The translations under genes were made by a program, and so were the position numbers. The notes below the pieces were generated by a model. That model was not told the DNA's origin, searched no databases, and was given only the letters and a program-made list of their open reading frames with translations. A DNA stretch of 36,866 nt from Methanolobus sp. (lineage in GTDB: Archaea; Halobacteriota; Methanosarcinia; Methanosarcinales; Methanosarcinaceae): positions 1-36,866 of the forward strand of contig JARVGJ010000022.1 of NCBI GenBank assembly GCA_029762595.1, in the 5' to 3' direction. The first letter of the stretch is position 1. Each line of letters starts with the position of its first letter. Of the stretch, positions 7,281 through 15,210 are shown one piece after another.

Positions 7281-7417
7281 ATACTGGATGCAGGACATAT
7301 TTGTAAAATTTTATTTTATTTTAAGTTTCCCCATAAATCAAACAAGTGTCTGAAGAGACTATTTATGGTACAAGGTTAAGTAAAGTTGATTACAGATAAA
7401 CTTCATTTTCTGAAAAC

Positions 7418-7486
7418 CCTTATATATGACCCGCAATAAGAATCATATCACATATATAAAGGTCTTCAGCAGTTTATCTGCTGGAA
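7418..7486 (+). promoter_or_regulatory. Symporter promoter region: two TATA boxes and a leader hairpin
   Basis: CCTTATATATG (7418-7428) follows purine-rich TGAAAA. A second block, CATATATAAAG, lies at 7451-7461. A short hairpin (TTCAGCAG 7465-7472 with CTGCTGGA 7478-7485) falls just after the second box. Either TATA box is usable; the first would give a leader of about 65 bases that contains the hairpin. Confidence 0.45.
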
Positions 7487-7517
7487 ATTGCTCATTGTTT
7501 ATTTAGAGGTCGTATTT

Positions 7518-9455
7518 ATGGAAACTTACCATATATTCATAATATTAATGGCAGTCTATCTGCTTGTATTGATAGGCATTGGTCTCTATTTCACAAAACG
7601 TCAGAGATCTGTGACTGACTTTTGGCTTGCAGGCCGTAAAATAAATGCTTTAAATATTGGTTTCTCTGCAGCTTCCTCGTGGATGACCGCGGGTGGCATA
7701 CTGGCCGTTATCGGTTTTTATATGCTGCTTGGAATGGGTTCCATATGGGGTTTTGTAGCTCCGAATATCCTGGCACTTATCCTTATAGGTCTTCTTGTAG
7801 GTAAGATCAAACATCTTCCGGCAATCACACAACCTGAATTGCTGGAACAGAGATACAGTAATGTTTTACGTGCTCCCGTTGCTATAATCATTGTAATTGT
7901 AATGACCCTGTTTGCAGTTGCAGATATCAAGGGTCTTTCACTTGTGCTTGAGGTCTTCTTTGGTCTGCCGCCAATATATGCTGCAGCCATAGTTGCAATT
8001 GCTATCTCTGTCTATGTCACTCTTGGAGGCTTCTCTGCGGTCATATGGACAGACACTATACAGTTCCTGATGCTTGCGACCTTTTCAATTCTGATAGCAG
8101 TTGTGGTTGTCAGTGCAGCTACTTCAGGATCTGTGGATGTTCCTGCAATAAGCACATCTGAACTCTTTGGCAATGTACCTTCAGAATGGTGGAACCCGTT
8201 CATTATTGGTATTCCTATTGTGATGATATTCATATTTGCAATTATACCAGGGTGGATCACAGAGCAGGACCCATGGCAGAGGGTTTGGGCAGCAAAAGAT
8301 GAGAGGTCTGCAAGGAATGGTATGTTCTTTGGATCATTTTTGGTATTCATCGTTTTTGGTCTTGCATGTGCTGTAATTGCCATAGGCCTTAGCCATATAT
8401 ATCCTGCAATACCTGCCTCATATTCAGAGCTTGGGATGGCTGCAATGGTCCAGGCGGAACCTGCATTGCTTGTGTTCATTGTAGAGAACCTTTCACCCCT
8501 GGCCCTTGGACTGTGTGCTGTAGGTCTTGCTGCTGCAGCCATGTCATCAGCAGACACTTTTGCAACTTCCGGAGGTTCATGTATCTCACGTGACATATAT
8601 CAAAGGTTCATAAAACCCGATGCCACAATGAAGCAAATGATGGTCATTAACAGGATAAGTCTGGTAATAATCATTCTTATGGCAACCCTGCTCTCATTCC
8701 GCATCCAGAGTATCATCGATGTTATCCACATTGCAACCTTCATTGCAAGTGCATCATATTTCTTCCCGCTCATGGGAGGCCTTTTCTGGAAGCGTGCAAC
8801 TAAGGAAGGTGCCCTTGCAGGACTTATAGCGGGAGCTGTTACACAGATCGGGCTTACGGTGGTCGACATTGTAAAAACTCCTCCTCTTTCACCCTATTAT
8901 CTGGAAACTGTTCATCCTCTGCTTGCACACCACGGTGTGATAGCAGGAATGGTATTCAGTGGAATAGCATTCTTTGCAGTGTCCCTGGCAACAAAACCGT
9001 CAAGTGCCGTGAACCTTGCACCTTTCTTTGCAGACGAGGCAGCAAAGCTTGAAAAGGAAGTAATCGGAATTGTCGATGAGGCAGATCCGGAATATAAGAA
9101 GCTTCTTGGTGTAATTGACAGGGAAATCACCGGTGACCGTGCAAGTGTAAAGCTCAACCTTGAAGCATCTGCAACAATCAACTGGGATAAATTCCTAAAT
9201 GAGCTCAAGTCCATTCATCCTTCCTGGGTTACACCATCAGGCAGGGACTCTGTCTACAGGCTTACCAAGGCTGATATGCTTGCCTGCGTTTCCCTGACCC
9301 GCGGAGAGAATGAAAAAGAGATCTGGTTCTCATCCGAACCTATGGCAGCTGACCTAGACCTTAGCACAAAGGAATTCCTTTTGGCTTTCAAGCAGGTTGC
9401 TGAGGCACTTAGCAATATCGGTTTGCTGATGACACTGCCATCCAGCGACAAATAA
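7518..9455 (+). CDS. Sodium:solute symporter (SSS family)
   Basis: A 645-residue integral membrane protein with about 12-13 hydrophobic segments between residues 5 and about 515. SSS hallmarks are FWLAGRKINALNIGFSAASS early on, the TLGGFSAVIWTDTIQFLML segment, ITEQDPWQRVWAAKDE, and the conserved MSSADTFATSGG. These proteins import solutes (proline, pantothenate, betaine, acetate and others) using a Na+ gradient; the substrate cannot be assigned. The last 130 residues form a hydrophilic cytoplasmic tail. The start at 7518 has AGAGGT 7 bases upstream; the earlier in-frame ATG at 7488 lacks one. The gene is flanked by tetranucleotide repeats on both sides and appears monocistronic. Confidence 0.88.
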   Translation: METYHIFIILMAVYLLVLIGIGLYFTKRQRSVTDFWLAGRKINALNIGFSAASSWMTAGGILAVIGFYMLLGMGSIWGFVAPNILALILIGLLVGKIKHLPAITQPELLEQRYSNVLRAPVAIIIVIVMTLFAVADIKGLSLVLEVFFGLPPIYAAAIVAIAISVYVTLGGFSAVIWTDTIQFLMLATFSILIAVVVVSAATSGSVDVPAISTSELFGNVPSEWWNPFIIGIPIVMIFIFAIIPGWITEQDPWQRVWAAKDERSARNGMFFGSFLVFIVFGLACAVIAIGLSHIYPAIPASYSELGMAAMVQAEPALLVFIVENLSPLALGLCAVGLAAAAMSSADTFATSGGSCISRDIYQRFIKPDATMKQMMVINRISLVIIILMATLLSFRIQSIIDVIHIATFIASASYFFPLMGGLFWKRATKEGALAGLIAGAVTQIGLTVVDIVKTPPLSPYYLETVHPLLAHHGVIAGMVFSGIAFFAVSLATKPSSAVNLAPFFADEAAKLEKEVIGIVDEADPEYKKLLGVIDREITGDRASVKLNLEASATINWDKFLNELKSIHPSWVTPSGRDSVYRLTKADMLACVSLTRGENEKEIWFSSEPMAADLDLSTKEFLLAFKQVAEALSNIGLLMTLPSSDK

Positions 9456-9530
9456 TCTGATTGTAAAAAAATTCCTACATTGCTCTGGATTCTTTTTCCG
9501 GGGCATTTTTATCATTTTTCGGATTTATCT

Positions 9531-9553
9531 GTTCGTTTGTTTGTTTGTTTTTT
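9531..9553. repeat. Tetranucleotide tract (GTTT)n after the symporter
   Basis: GTTC is followed by four GTTT units and extra Ts. It sits between the symporter terminator region (T-runs at about 9492-9520) and the promoter of the next gene. Confidence 0.65.
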
Positions 9554-9657
9554 AATTCACTAAACGGGTAAATATTTATTTACTTTCTATCTATTATTCC
9601 TATACTATTTCAAAAGCTATCTATAATTTAAGTTCTCTATATATATTTGTGGTACAT

Positions 9658-9963
9658 ATGGAACTGAAAAATCCTATTCTGGATATTGAGATGACTGAAG
9701 AGAACAGGGAACAGATCCAATCCCTGAAAGATCTTTTTGAAGAATTAAACCCTGAAGAAAAGTTCGATGTCGTGGAACTGCAGAACATAATGCTTCAAAG
9801 GCTTTCGGGTCGTAATGATAGGTATGCTTTCCCGCAGGGTAGCAGAAAAGCACAAAGGGATGAAACTCAGATAATATCCCACATGTCAAGCAGGTCACTT
9901 GATTACTCACAGATGTGCATCAATTATTATGTTTCAAAGATCTCTTCTGTCCTGGAGAAGTAG
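9658..9963 (+). CDS. Small uncharacterised protein, about 101 aa
   Basis: I do not recognise a named family. The protein begins MELKNPILDIEMTEENREQ and is highly charged and helical. It has a leucine-spaced middle (LFEELNPEEKFDVVELQNIM) and a C-terminal segment with two Cys/Tyr-containing helices (SQMCINYYVSKISSVLEK). No signal peptide or membrane segment is visible. The start is uncertain. The ATG at 9658 has no good Shine-Dalgarno; a GTG lies three codons earlier and another ATG at 9691. AT-rich blocks at 9619-9646 could serve as the promoter. The stop is TAG. A cytoplasmic regulatory or scaffold protein is possible, but this is a guess. Confidence 0.6.
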   Translation: MELKNPILDIEMTEENREQIQSLKDLFEELNPEEKFDVVELQNIMLQRLSGRNDRYAFPQGSRKAQRDETQIISHMSSRSLDYSQMCINYYVSKISSVLEK

Positions 9964-10115
9964 AACAGGCATTTTGGTCATTTTATTCTTTTGCCATCCT
10001 GTTTTCAGCTGAGCGCCAGCTTTGTTACTTGCGGATATGATCTTTCATTTGCATTTTATCAGTATTATCTGTAGTTACGTTCTAAGACTATTATCACAGA
10101 TTAAAGAGGGAACAC

Positions 10116-10502
10116 ATGGAAGTAAGAATTAACCTAATCACAATCTGGACAGATGACATTGGTCCTATGAAAGAGTTTTATACAAGTACACTGGGGTTTA
10201 ATGTCCTGGATGATCTGGGGACATATATCGAACTGGAGAACAGAGGTGTAAGGTTCGCTCTTTGCATGCGTGAGGTCATGTATGACTATTGTGAAGAGTA
10301 CAGGAAACAACGTGCAGGACAGTCCTTTGAACTGGCTTTCTCATGCAGGGCCCCTGATGAAGTGGACATATCATACGAGGATATAATATCAAAAGGTGGA
10401 AAGCCTGTTCAGGACCCTATGACAATGCCATGGGGTCAGAGGACAGCACTGTTTGCTGATCCGGACGGGAATATACATGAGGTATTTGCAGATCTTGAGT
10501 AA
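10116..10502 (+). CDS. VOC superfamily protein (glyoxalase/bleomycin-resistance/dioxygenase fold)
   Basis: A 128-residue protein with the paired beta-alpha-beta-beta-beta pattern of the vicinal-oxygen-chelate fold. The first module starts INLITIWTDDIGPMKEFYTS with LGF and YIELENRGVRFAL. The second ends GQRTALFADPDGNIHEVF, the classic DPDGN-x-x-E motif whose Glu is usually a metal ligand. Members include glyoxalase I, fosfomycin-resistance and epimerase enzymes, so the reaction is not assignable. A GAGGG Shine-Dalgarno 5 bases before the ATG supports the start. It has its own upstream gap (9964-10115) and no tight operon partner. Confidence 0.85.
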   Translation: MEVRINLITIWTDDIGPMKEFYTSTLGFNVLDDLGTYIELENRGVRFALCMREVMYDYCEEYRKQRAGQSFELAFSCRAPDEVDISYEDIISKGGKPVQDPMTMPWGQRTALFADPDGNIHEVFADLE

Positions 10503-10556
10503 TTCCAATCCTTTCAAATGTCGGTCATACCAGATCCTTACCCTATCATCACTCAA

Positions 10557-10566
10557 AACTTATAAG
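10557..10566 (+). promoter_or_regulatory. Palindromic TATA box of the MetE-like gene
   Basis: ACTTATAAGT is a perfect 10-bp palindrome about 26-35 bases before the ATG at 10592. No Shine-Dalgarno precedes that ATG, so the transcript is probably leaderless or nearly so. Confidence 0.5.
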
Positions 10567-10591
10567 TGAAATACAGGCTAATAATGTTGCC

Positions 10592-11626
10592 ATGGCAGAG
10601 ATTATCTTTGATGACATTGGCAGTTTTCCCCTTCCTTCAGGTACGTCCAAAGAATGGATGGCGGGGAAGTTCTCCGGAAATAATAGTGATGAGGAGCTTT
10701 TCAGGATCATAAACGAAGCTTTTATGAAAAAGGTCAGGGCCGGTGTAGAGGTACCCACATACCCTCAGTATCAGGATATGAACGAGCAGTTCCTCTCCAT
10801 CATCAGGGATGTGGATCTGACAGAAGAGCCATTTAAGGTAAAGCTTGCCAATGCACGTATTATTGAACTTCAGGCCATTGAAACTGCTGCCAGGGCTTAT
10901 CGGGAAGAGAACGGGGAAAAGCTTGATGTACGTATCTGTGTAACCGGTCCCCTTGAGCTTTATCTCAAGGAGTTTGGAGGCACTGAGTATGTGGATATAC
11001 TCAACCTGTTTGCAGAAAGTGTGGATCGTTTCGTGAAGAACTCACTTTCCAATGCGAAAAACTTCAATATAAGGACCATCTCAATTGACGAGCCAAGCAT
11101 AGGTATCAATCCACAGGTGATGTTCTCTGACAATGACCTCATCAAGGCCATGGACATTGCATGCATTTCTGCAAAAAAGGCTGCCTGTGATGTGGAGATC
11201 CACCTGCATTCCCCGCTTCACTACAAACTCGCCTGCCAGACGGAGAATATCAGTGTCATAGGGGTAGAATCCGCAGCAACTCCTTCATATCTTGATCTGA
11301 TAGATAAAAAGGTCCTTGAAGAAAGCGATTCCTACCTGAGGGTCGGTATCGCCAGGACGGATATATTCAATCTTGTCTCTGTGCTTAACGACAAGTACAA
11401 TACCAATGTCTGGAAGGATACCCGTTATTTTCCTGAGATAATAAATGAGATGGAGACCCCTGAACTCATTTCAAAGCGCCTGAGCAAGGCATATTCGATC
11501 TTTGGTGAAAGTATCAGGTATGCGGGTCCTGATTGTGGTCTGGGTGCCTGGCCATCACAGGAGATGGCTTGCGCTCTGTTGAGCAATGTGGCTGAAGGCA
11601 TGGCAAAATTCAGGGAAGGCCGGTAA
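10592..11626 (+). CDS. MetE-core-like methyltransferase (methionine synthase II / archaeal methylcobalamin:homocysteine methyltransferase superfamily)
   Basis: A 344-residue TIM barrel of the UROD/MetE superfamily (COG0620), the size of an archaeal core MetE that lacks the folate half. It opens DDIGSFPLP; VTGPLELYLKE, ISIDEPSIG and the final AGPDCGLGAWP follow. Of the four MetE zinc ligands, the Glu (GVESA, about 226) and the C-terminal Cys (PDCGLG, about 315) are present. The HxC motif reads H204-L-H206-S instead, so the usual Cys is missing. It may transfer a methyl group from a corrinoid to a thiol such as homocysteine, or act on another substrate. It is transcribed alone, convergent to the SpoIIM-like gene. 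Confidence 0.75.
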   Translation: MAEIIFDDIGSFPLPSGTSKEWMAGKFSGNNSDEELFRIINEAFMKKVRAGVEVPTYPQYQDMNEQFLSIIRDVDLTEEPFKVKLANARIIELQAIETAARAYREENGEKLDVRICVTGPLELYLKEFGGTEYVDILNLFAESVDRFVKNSLSNAKNFNIRTISIDEPSIGINPQVMFSDNDLIKAMDIACISAKKAACDVEIHLHSPLHYKLACQTENISVIGVESAATPSYLDLIDKKVLEESDSYLRVGIARTDIFNLVSVLNDKYNTNVWKDTRYFPEIINEMETPELISKRLSKAYSIFGESIRYAGPDCGLGAWPSQEMACALLSNVAEGMAKFREGR

Positions 11627-11660
11627 AGTAAATGAAACCTTATTTTGATCATATCCTGAT

Positions 11661-12698
11661 TCAGGTCAGGAATGTCTCCAGGATGTTGTCCAGTACCACC
11701 ATCATACGGTCAACTATTTCCAGTGTAATATAGGTCTCAATGTATGCTGCCACAAGCAATGTCAGAATAATACAGCAAAGCATTTTCCATGTATATCCTG
11801 AGAGGATGTAATCCTTTGCCATTGTGTATGTATATCCTGCATCCTCTTTGAGGCTTTGGATCTCATTACCACTGAACAGTTCTTTGCCGATAACCTCATG
11901 AGACTGCAGGTATGCGAACCTGTAGCCTATGGCTGCAGCAATCAGGAGTGCAGGGATCTCGATGATCCCATGGGGAACTATCGCAACAAAAAAGTAGGTC
12001 ACATTATACATCAACCCGATAGCAGTTCCTTGCAGTCCGAATAAATGGAAACCCGTTAAAGCCCCGTTAAACGTAAAGAATGCCAGAAGGATACCCACCA
12101 AACAACCATTCACTATCAATATCATAAGAGGTACTGTGTATGGGAGCATGAATGCAAAGTCCCTGTATTCATTCTTCCCGTAACCGCAATACTGCCATAA
12201 TGTGCCTTTCTTTTCTTCCATGCTCCTATCAAGGGATGAGAAATCCCTGTCAAGTATGGATGTTATTGTAGTTAGCATTCTGAACATGGGCATCATGAGC
12301 TTTTCAAATAGTATTGAAGAAGATGCATAAAGGCGGTGTTTTTGTCTCATGCTGATATCACTTATCAGTATCCTGTGGAGCATAATAAAAAACCCTGTAC
12401 CTATCACTGCAAAGGATGCTGCGATGCTGTTAAAGATGAATATGGCCCAAAAAGGGCTTATGTGATTTGCAGTTACCGTCACCTTTGCAGTTGCTGCAGA
12501 GGCCGTATTCATAATAGCTTCACTTACGGGTTCTGGCTGTGCGAATGTTAACATCAGGATATATGCAATGATGGCTGTTGTAAAAGAGATAGCAATTGAG
12601 AAAATGAATACTTTTGCCGACCATTTTACATCTGCAAGACCAATTCTAAGAATCTTATTTTTTTTGCTGCTATCATTTATGTATCTGCTATTATTCAT
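11661..12698 (-). CDS. SpoIIM-like (DUF95/COG1300) multi-pass membrane protein
   Basis: A 345-residue protein with about 5-6 transmembrane segments: one near residues 30-50, one near 85-110, then a cluster from about 180 onward. The diagnostic segment is FFVAIVPHGIIEIPALLIAA, the P-H-G-x-x-E signature of the stage II sporulation protein M family. In archaea the role is unknown; it is not sporulation. A long cytoplasmic loop (about residues 118-175) is charged. The ATG at 12698 has no Shine-Dalgarno, and a GTG at 12707 is an alternative. It is divergent from the KaiC-like gene, with a shared AT-rich promoter region. Confidence 0.78.
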   Translation of the reverse strand: MNNSRYINDSSKKNKILRIGLADVKWSAKVFIFSIAISFTTAIIAYILMLTFAQPEPVSEAIMNTASAATAKVTVTANHISPFWAIFIFNSIAASFAVIGTGFFIMLHRILISDISMRQKHRLYASSSILFEKLMMPMFRMLTTITSILDRDFSSLDRSMEEKKGTLWQYCGYGKNEYRDFAFMLPYTVPLMILIVNGCLVGILLAFFTFNGALTGFHLFGLQGTAIGLMYNVTYFFVAIVPHGIIEIPALLIAAAIGYRFAYLQSHEVIGKELFSGNEIQSLKEDAGYTYTMAKDYILSGYTWKMLCCIILTLLVAAYIETYITLEIVDRMMVVLDNILETFLT

Positions 12699-12766
12699 GC
12701 GAAGCACACTACATTGTTATATTTTAGATATCGATGCATTGAAATACTTTAGATATATATAATTGT

Positions 12767-12790
12767 ATTACTATATTACTATATCACTAT
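12767..12790. repeat. Three tandem 8-bp repeats in the SpoIIM/KaiC divergent promoter
   Basis: ATTACTAT (12767-12774), ATTACTAT (12775-12782) and ATCACTAT (12783-12790) follow directly after a TATA-like block (GATATATATAATTG, about 12752-12765). They fall around the expected start point of the KaiC-like transcript. Confidence 0.7.
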
Positions 12791-12814
12791 CTAATAAGTA
12801 TGGGATGTATATCA

Positions 12815-13558
12815 ATGCGGATACCTACAGGAATAGAAGGGTTTGACGATCTTGTTCAGGGCGGTTTTCTGACTGAGAGGGTTTATGTATTAAGCGGTCC
12901 ACCGGGAAGTGGAAAAACAACATTCGGTGTTCAGTTCCTTGCCCATGGGGCAGCAATGGGTGAAGTGGGCCTGTATATTACTTTACTGGAATGCCCGCAG
13001 AATATCATCAATGACATGTCCAATTATGCCATGAATGTTCCCACGCTGATCAAGATGAAGAAACTTCTCTTTGCCGACCTTGGTCCTCGCATGGAATACG
13101 GTTATATGGATGAGCTAAACGAATTCATCACCACTGATTATAATGTTGGCAAGAGCTCCATTGAAAGCGAGGCTCCATCACCTTCTATGGTCTTCAAAGA
13201 GATTGCGGCCTATGTATCGGAATATGATGTAAAGAGGCTGGTAATTGATTCGGTTTCTGCTATCCGCTTTACCACAAAGGACCTGTCTTTGCAGGAAAAA
13301 GAGATGAGCAGGTTCATACGTAATCTTAAAAAGCTTGGGTGTACCACGGTTCTGTTATCTGAGATGACAGATCCGACTGCTTATTCAACCGAGCAGTTTG
13401 CTGCACACGGGGTTATTTTCATGCACAATTTCCTATATGATAAGACCATGACCCGTGCTTTGCAGATCATAAAGATGCGCGGTACAAAGCATGATTGTAA
13501 TATGCGCAGTGTCACTTTCACCGACAGAGGATTGAAAGTTGAAGGCTACATTGAATGA
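12815..13558 (+). CDS. KaiC/RadA-like RecA-superfamily ATPase (RAD55 family)
   Basis: A single-domain KaiC-type ATPase of 247 residues. It begins MRIPTGIEGFDDLVQGGF, the standard entry to the domain. Walker A GPPGSGKTT spans about residues 28-36, the LYITLLE strand carries a catalytic-Glu-type position, and Walker B is RLVIDSVSA. Such proteins (COG0467) bind ATP, often oligomerise, and act in signalling, motility or recombination mediation; which of these applies here is not visible. The ATG at 12815 is preferred because the domain starts there and GGGATG lies 6 bases upstream; the ATG at 12800 would add five residues. The partner gene follows after 12 bases. Confidence 0.83.
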   Translation: MRIPTGIEGFDDLVQGGFLTERVYVLSGPPGSGKTTFGVQFLAHGAAMGEVGLYITLLECPQNIINDMSNYAMNVPTLIKMKKLLFADLGPRMEYGYMDELNEFITTDYNVGKSSIESEAPSPSMVFKEIAAYVSEYDVKRLVIDSVSAIRFTTKDLSLQEKEMSRFIRNLKKLGCTTVLLSEMTDPTAYSTEQFAAHGVIFMHNFLYDKTMTRALQIIKMRGTKHDCNMRSVTFTDRGLKVEGYIE

Positions 13559-13570
13559 TGGTTGTTTAGA

Positions 13571-14083
13571 ATGGTAAAGATATTTAAGAGGGCAGGAGAA
13601 AAAAAGATCCTTCCCGAAGAAGGCAGGGAGCAGCTTGCAATCGCATCTCAGCGGCTTGGTTTTGAGGTGGGTTATCATCGCCACTCAGAGATAGGGTGGG
13701 TCCATGAGAAATTAACCCAGATCTACAGATTTGCTGAAGAATATGATCTCAGGGATTTTGTAAAGGAAAATTACAATCGTGGTAAAGAGGAAGGTTCAAA
13801 GACAAAGGAAAGAGATACTAAATCAGGTCTTTCCGGAGGTATATCTTCTCAAGAGCCTGAAAAAACACCTGGCTTTACATTTGAAAGATCAAAAAACGAT
13901 CAAACTCTCCCAAAAACAGACGTGGGTTACAAAAGCTCTACCATCTCAGTACCTGTTGCCTCGAATATGATCCTACAGCCTGGTCTGGTTGATCTGCCTG
14001 ATAACATAGAGAGGACCAAAGCCATAGAAAGACCTTCATTTCTTGATGGTGCCAGGCATCTGACACCTAAAAAAAACAAATGA
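13571..14083 (+). CDS. Uncharacterised protein encoded with the KaiC-like ATPase
   Basis: I do not recognise a named family. The 170-residue protein has a basic, helical N-terminal half (MVKIFKRAGEKKILPEEGRE to about residue 75, with HRHSEIGWVHEKLTQIYRF). It is followed by a Ser/Thr/Pro/Lys-rich, probably disordered tail that ends in basic ARHLTPKKNK. No Cys clusters or membrane segments are present. It begins 12 bases after the KaiC-like stop, so co-transcription is very likely. The ATG at 13571 is chosen over an in-frame TTG at 13562. A role as adaptor or substrate of the ATPase is an inference from position only. Confidence 0.7.
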   Translation: MVKIFKRAGEKKILPEEGREQLAIASQRLGFEVGYHRHSEIGWVHEKLTQIYRFAEEYDLRDFVKENYNRGKEEGSKTKERDTKSGLSGGISSQEPEKTPGFTFERSKNDQTLPKTDVGYKSSTISVPVASNMILQPGLVDLPDNIERTKAIERPSFLDGARHLTPKKNK

Positions 14084-14098
14084 ATGCGTAAAAACGAT

Positions 14099-14114
14099 TA
14101 TTTTTGCCTTTTTT
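14099..14114 (+). terminator. T-rich terminator between convergent genes
   Basis: Two T-runs (TTATTTTTGCCTTTTTT) follow 15 bases after the stop of the plus-strand pair. This is typical of archaeal poly-U termination. The minus-strand GTPase gene ends 6 bases further on. Confidence 0.5.
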
Positions 14115-14120
14115 GAACAG

Positions 14121-15158
14121 TTAATTCTCATGGCCAAAGGCAACAAATCTTTGTTTCTCATCAAGGTTTGCCAGGATGAACCTGTCTTCCTTACTGTAAG
14201 CGATCTCCTTTGAACCGGATAACTTCAAAACATATTCTTTTGCGGGTTTAGCAGTTTCTTTTCTTGCGTCTCCCTCTAAGATCTCAGTAACTCTCACAGG
14301 TGAAGACTGGAGTCCTGTGTAAAGGTGCAACATATCATTTACATTGAATTCCTTTGTAAGAGGTGAAAGAGTACATCTGAGCACAAGATCAGTAGCAACA
14401 TTTTCTTCCTTGGAGAGTACAAAGCCCCTGTCAATATCCTTTGATTGGACACCTTTTAGAGCCAGTCCAACCCGGGCACCTGCAGGAGCGGACCTAACAT
14501 CCACATCGTGCATTTGAATGGATCTGATCTCAAGTTCCTTTTTAGCTGGATATGCGATCATTTTATCTTTTGCATTAAGGGTTCCCTGCATGACAATCCC
14601 GAGCACCACACATCCGATTCCCGTTACATTGAATGACTGATCTATTACCACCCTTGTCGGCATATTGTCAAGTTCTTTTAGTTTTCTGTCTGCTATGTCA
14701 CCTACCGAGAATATGAGTTCTTTTAGTTCTTCCATACCTTCAAAGGATGTAGTTGACACAGATAGATAGTCCCAGTTCTCAAGGCAGGTGCCTTTTGTGA
14801 TCTTCTGCAGCTTGGCCTGGAGTTCTTCCTGAGCAATAGGGTATGATGTATCGGATTTTGTGAGAACCACGATCCCATGTTCATATTGCATCAGGTCAAG
14901 TGCGATAATACATTCTGCAGCAAGCTGGTCAAGTCCGGATGGCGGGATGCATAAAAGAGCAATATCAGAAAGGTTAAGTGCTGTAACCAGTGACTTGACA
15001 GATGCCGGGTATCCGGTGGCATCAATGGTTGTGAGTATCCTGTCGTTCTTGGCATAATCGTACATTGTTATGTCAGTGACATTACTTTTCTTTCCAAGTT
15101 TCCCGGCAAGCGTGGTCTTGCCGCTTTTCTCACTTCCGATGATAGCAATCTTTGTCAT
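14121..15158 (-). CDS. SelB-like/EF1A-like translational GTPase with degenerate switch motifs (aSelBL type)
   Basis: A 345-residue protein with an EF-Tu-like G domain, then domain II (PTRVVIDQSFNVTGIGCVVL, the typical beta-barrel entry) and domain III. The P-loop GSEKSGKT (8-15) and base-recognition TKSD (100-103) are present. The G3 motif reads DATGY (46-50) instead of DTPGH, so the catalytic His position is Tyr. Only about 30 residues separate G1 from G3, leaving little room for a normal switch I. It matches the archaeal SelB-like family described by Atkinson and colleagues, which occurs without selenocysteine. An AAGGTG Shine-Dalgarno supports the start. It lies 52 bases after the RNA ligase gene on the same strand, so one operon is likely. 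Confidence 0.8.
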   Translation of the reverse strand: MTKIAIIGSEKSGKTTLAGKLGKKSNVTDITMYDYAKNDRILTTIDATGYPASVKSLVTALNLSDIALLCIPPSGLDQLAAECIIALDLMQYEHGIVVLTKSDTSYPIAQEELQAKLQKITKGTCLENWDYLSVSTTSFEGMEELKELIFSVGDIADRKLKELDNMPTRVVIDQSFNVTGIGCVVLGIVMQGTLNAKDKMIAYPAKKELEIRSIQMHDVDVRSAPAGARVGLALKGVQSKDIDRGFVLSKEENVATDLVLRCTLSPLTKEFNVNDMLHLYTGLQSSPVRVTEILEGDARKETAKPAKEYVLKLSGSKEIAYSKEDRFILANLDEKQRFVAFGHEN

Positions 15159-15210
15159 ATGGGCACCTTTTTGTGGTTTACGAATTAATCTACTCGGATA
15201 TATGTCTTTT

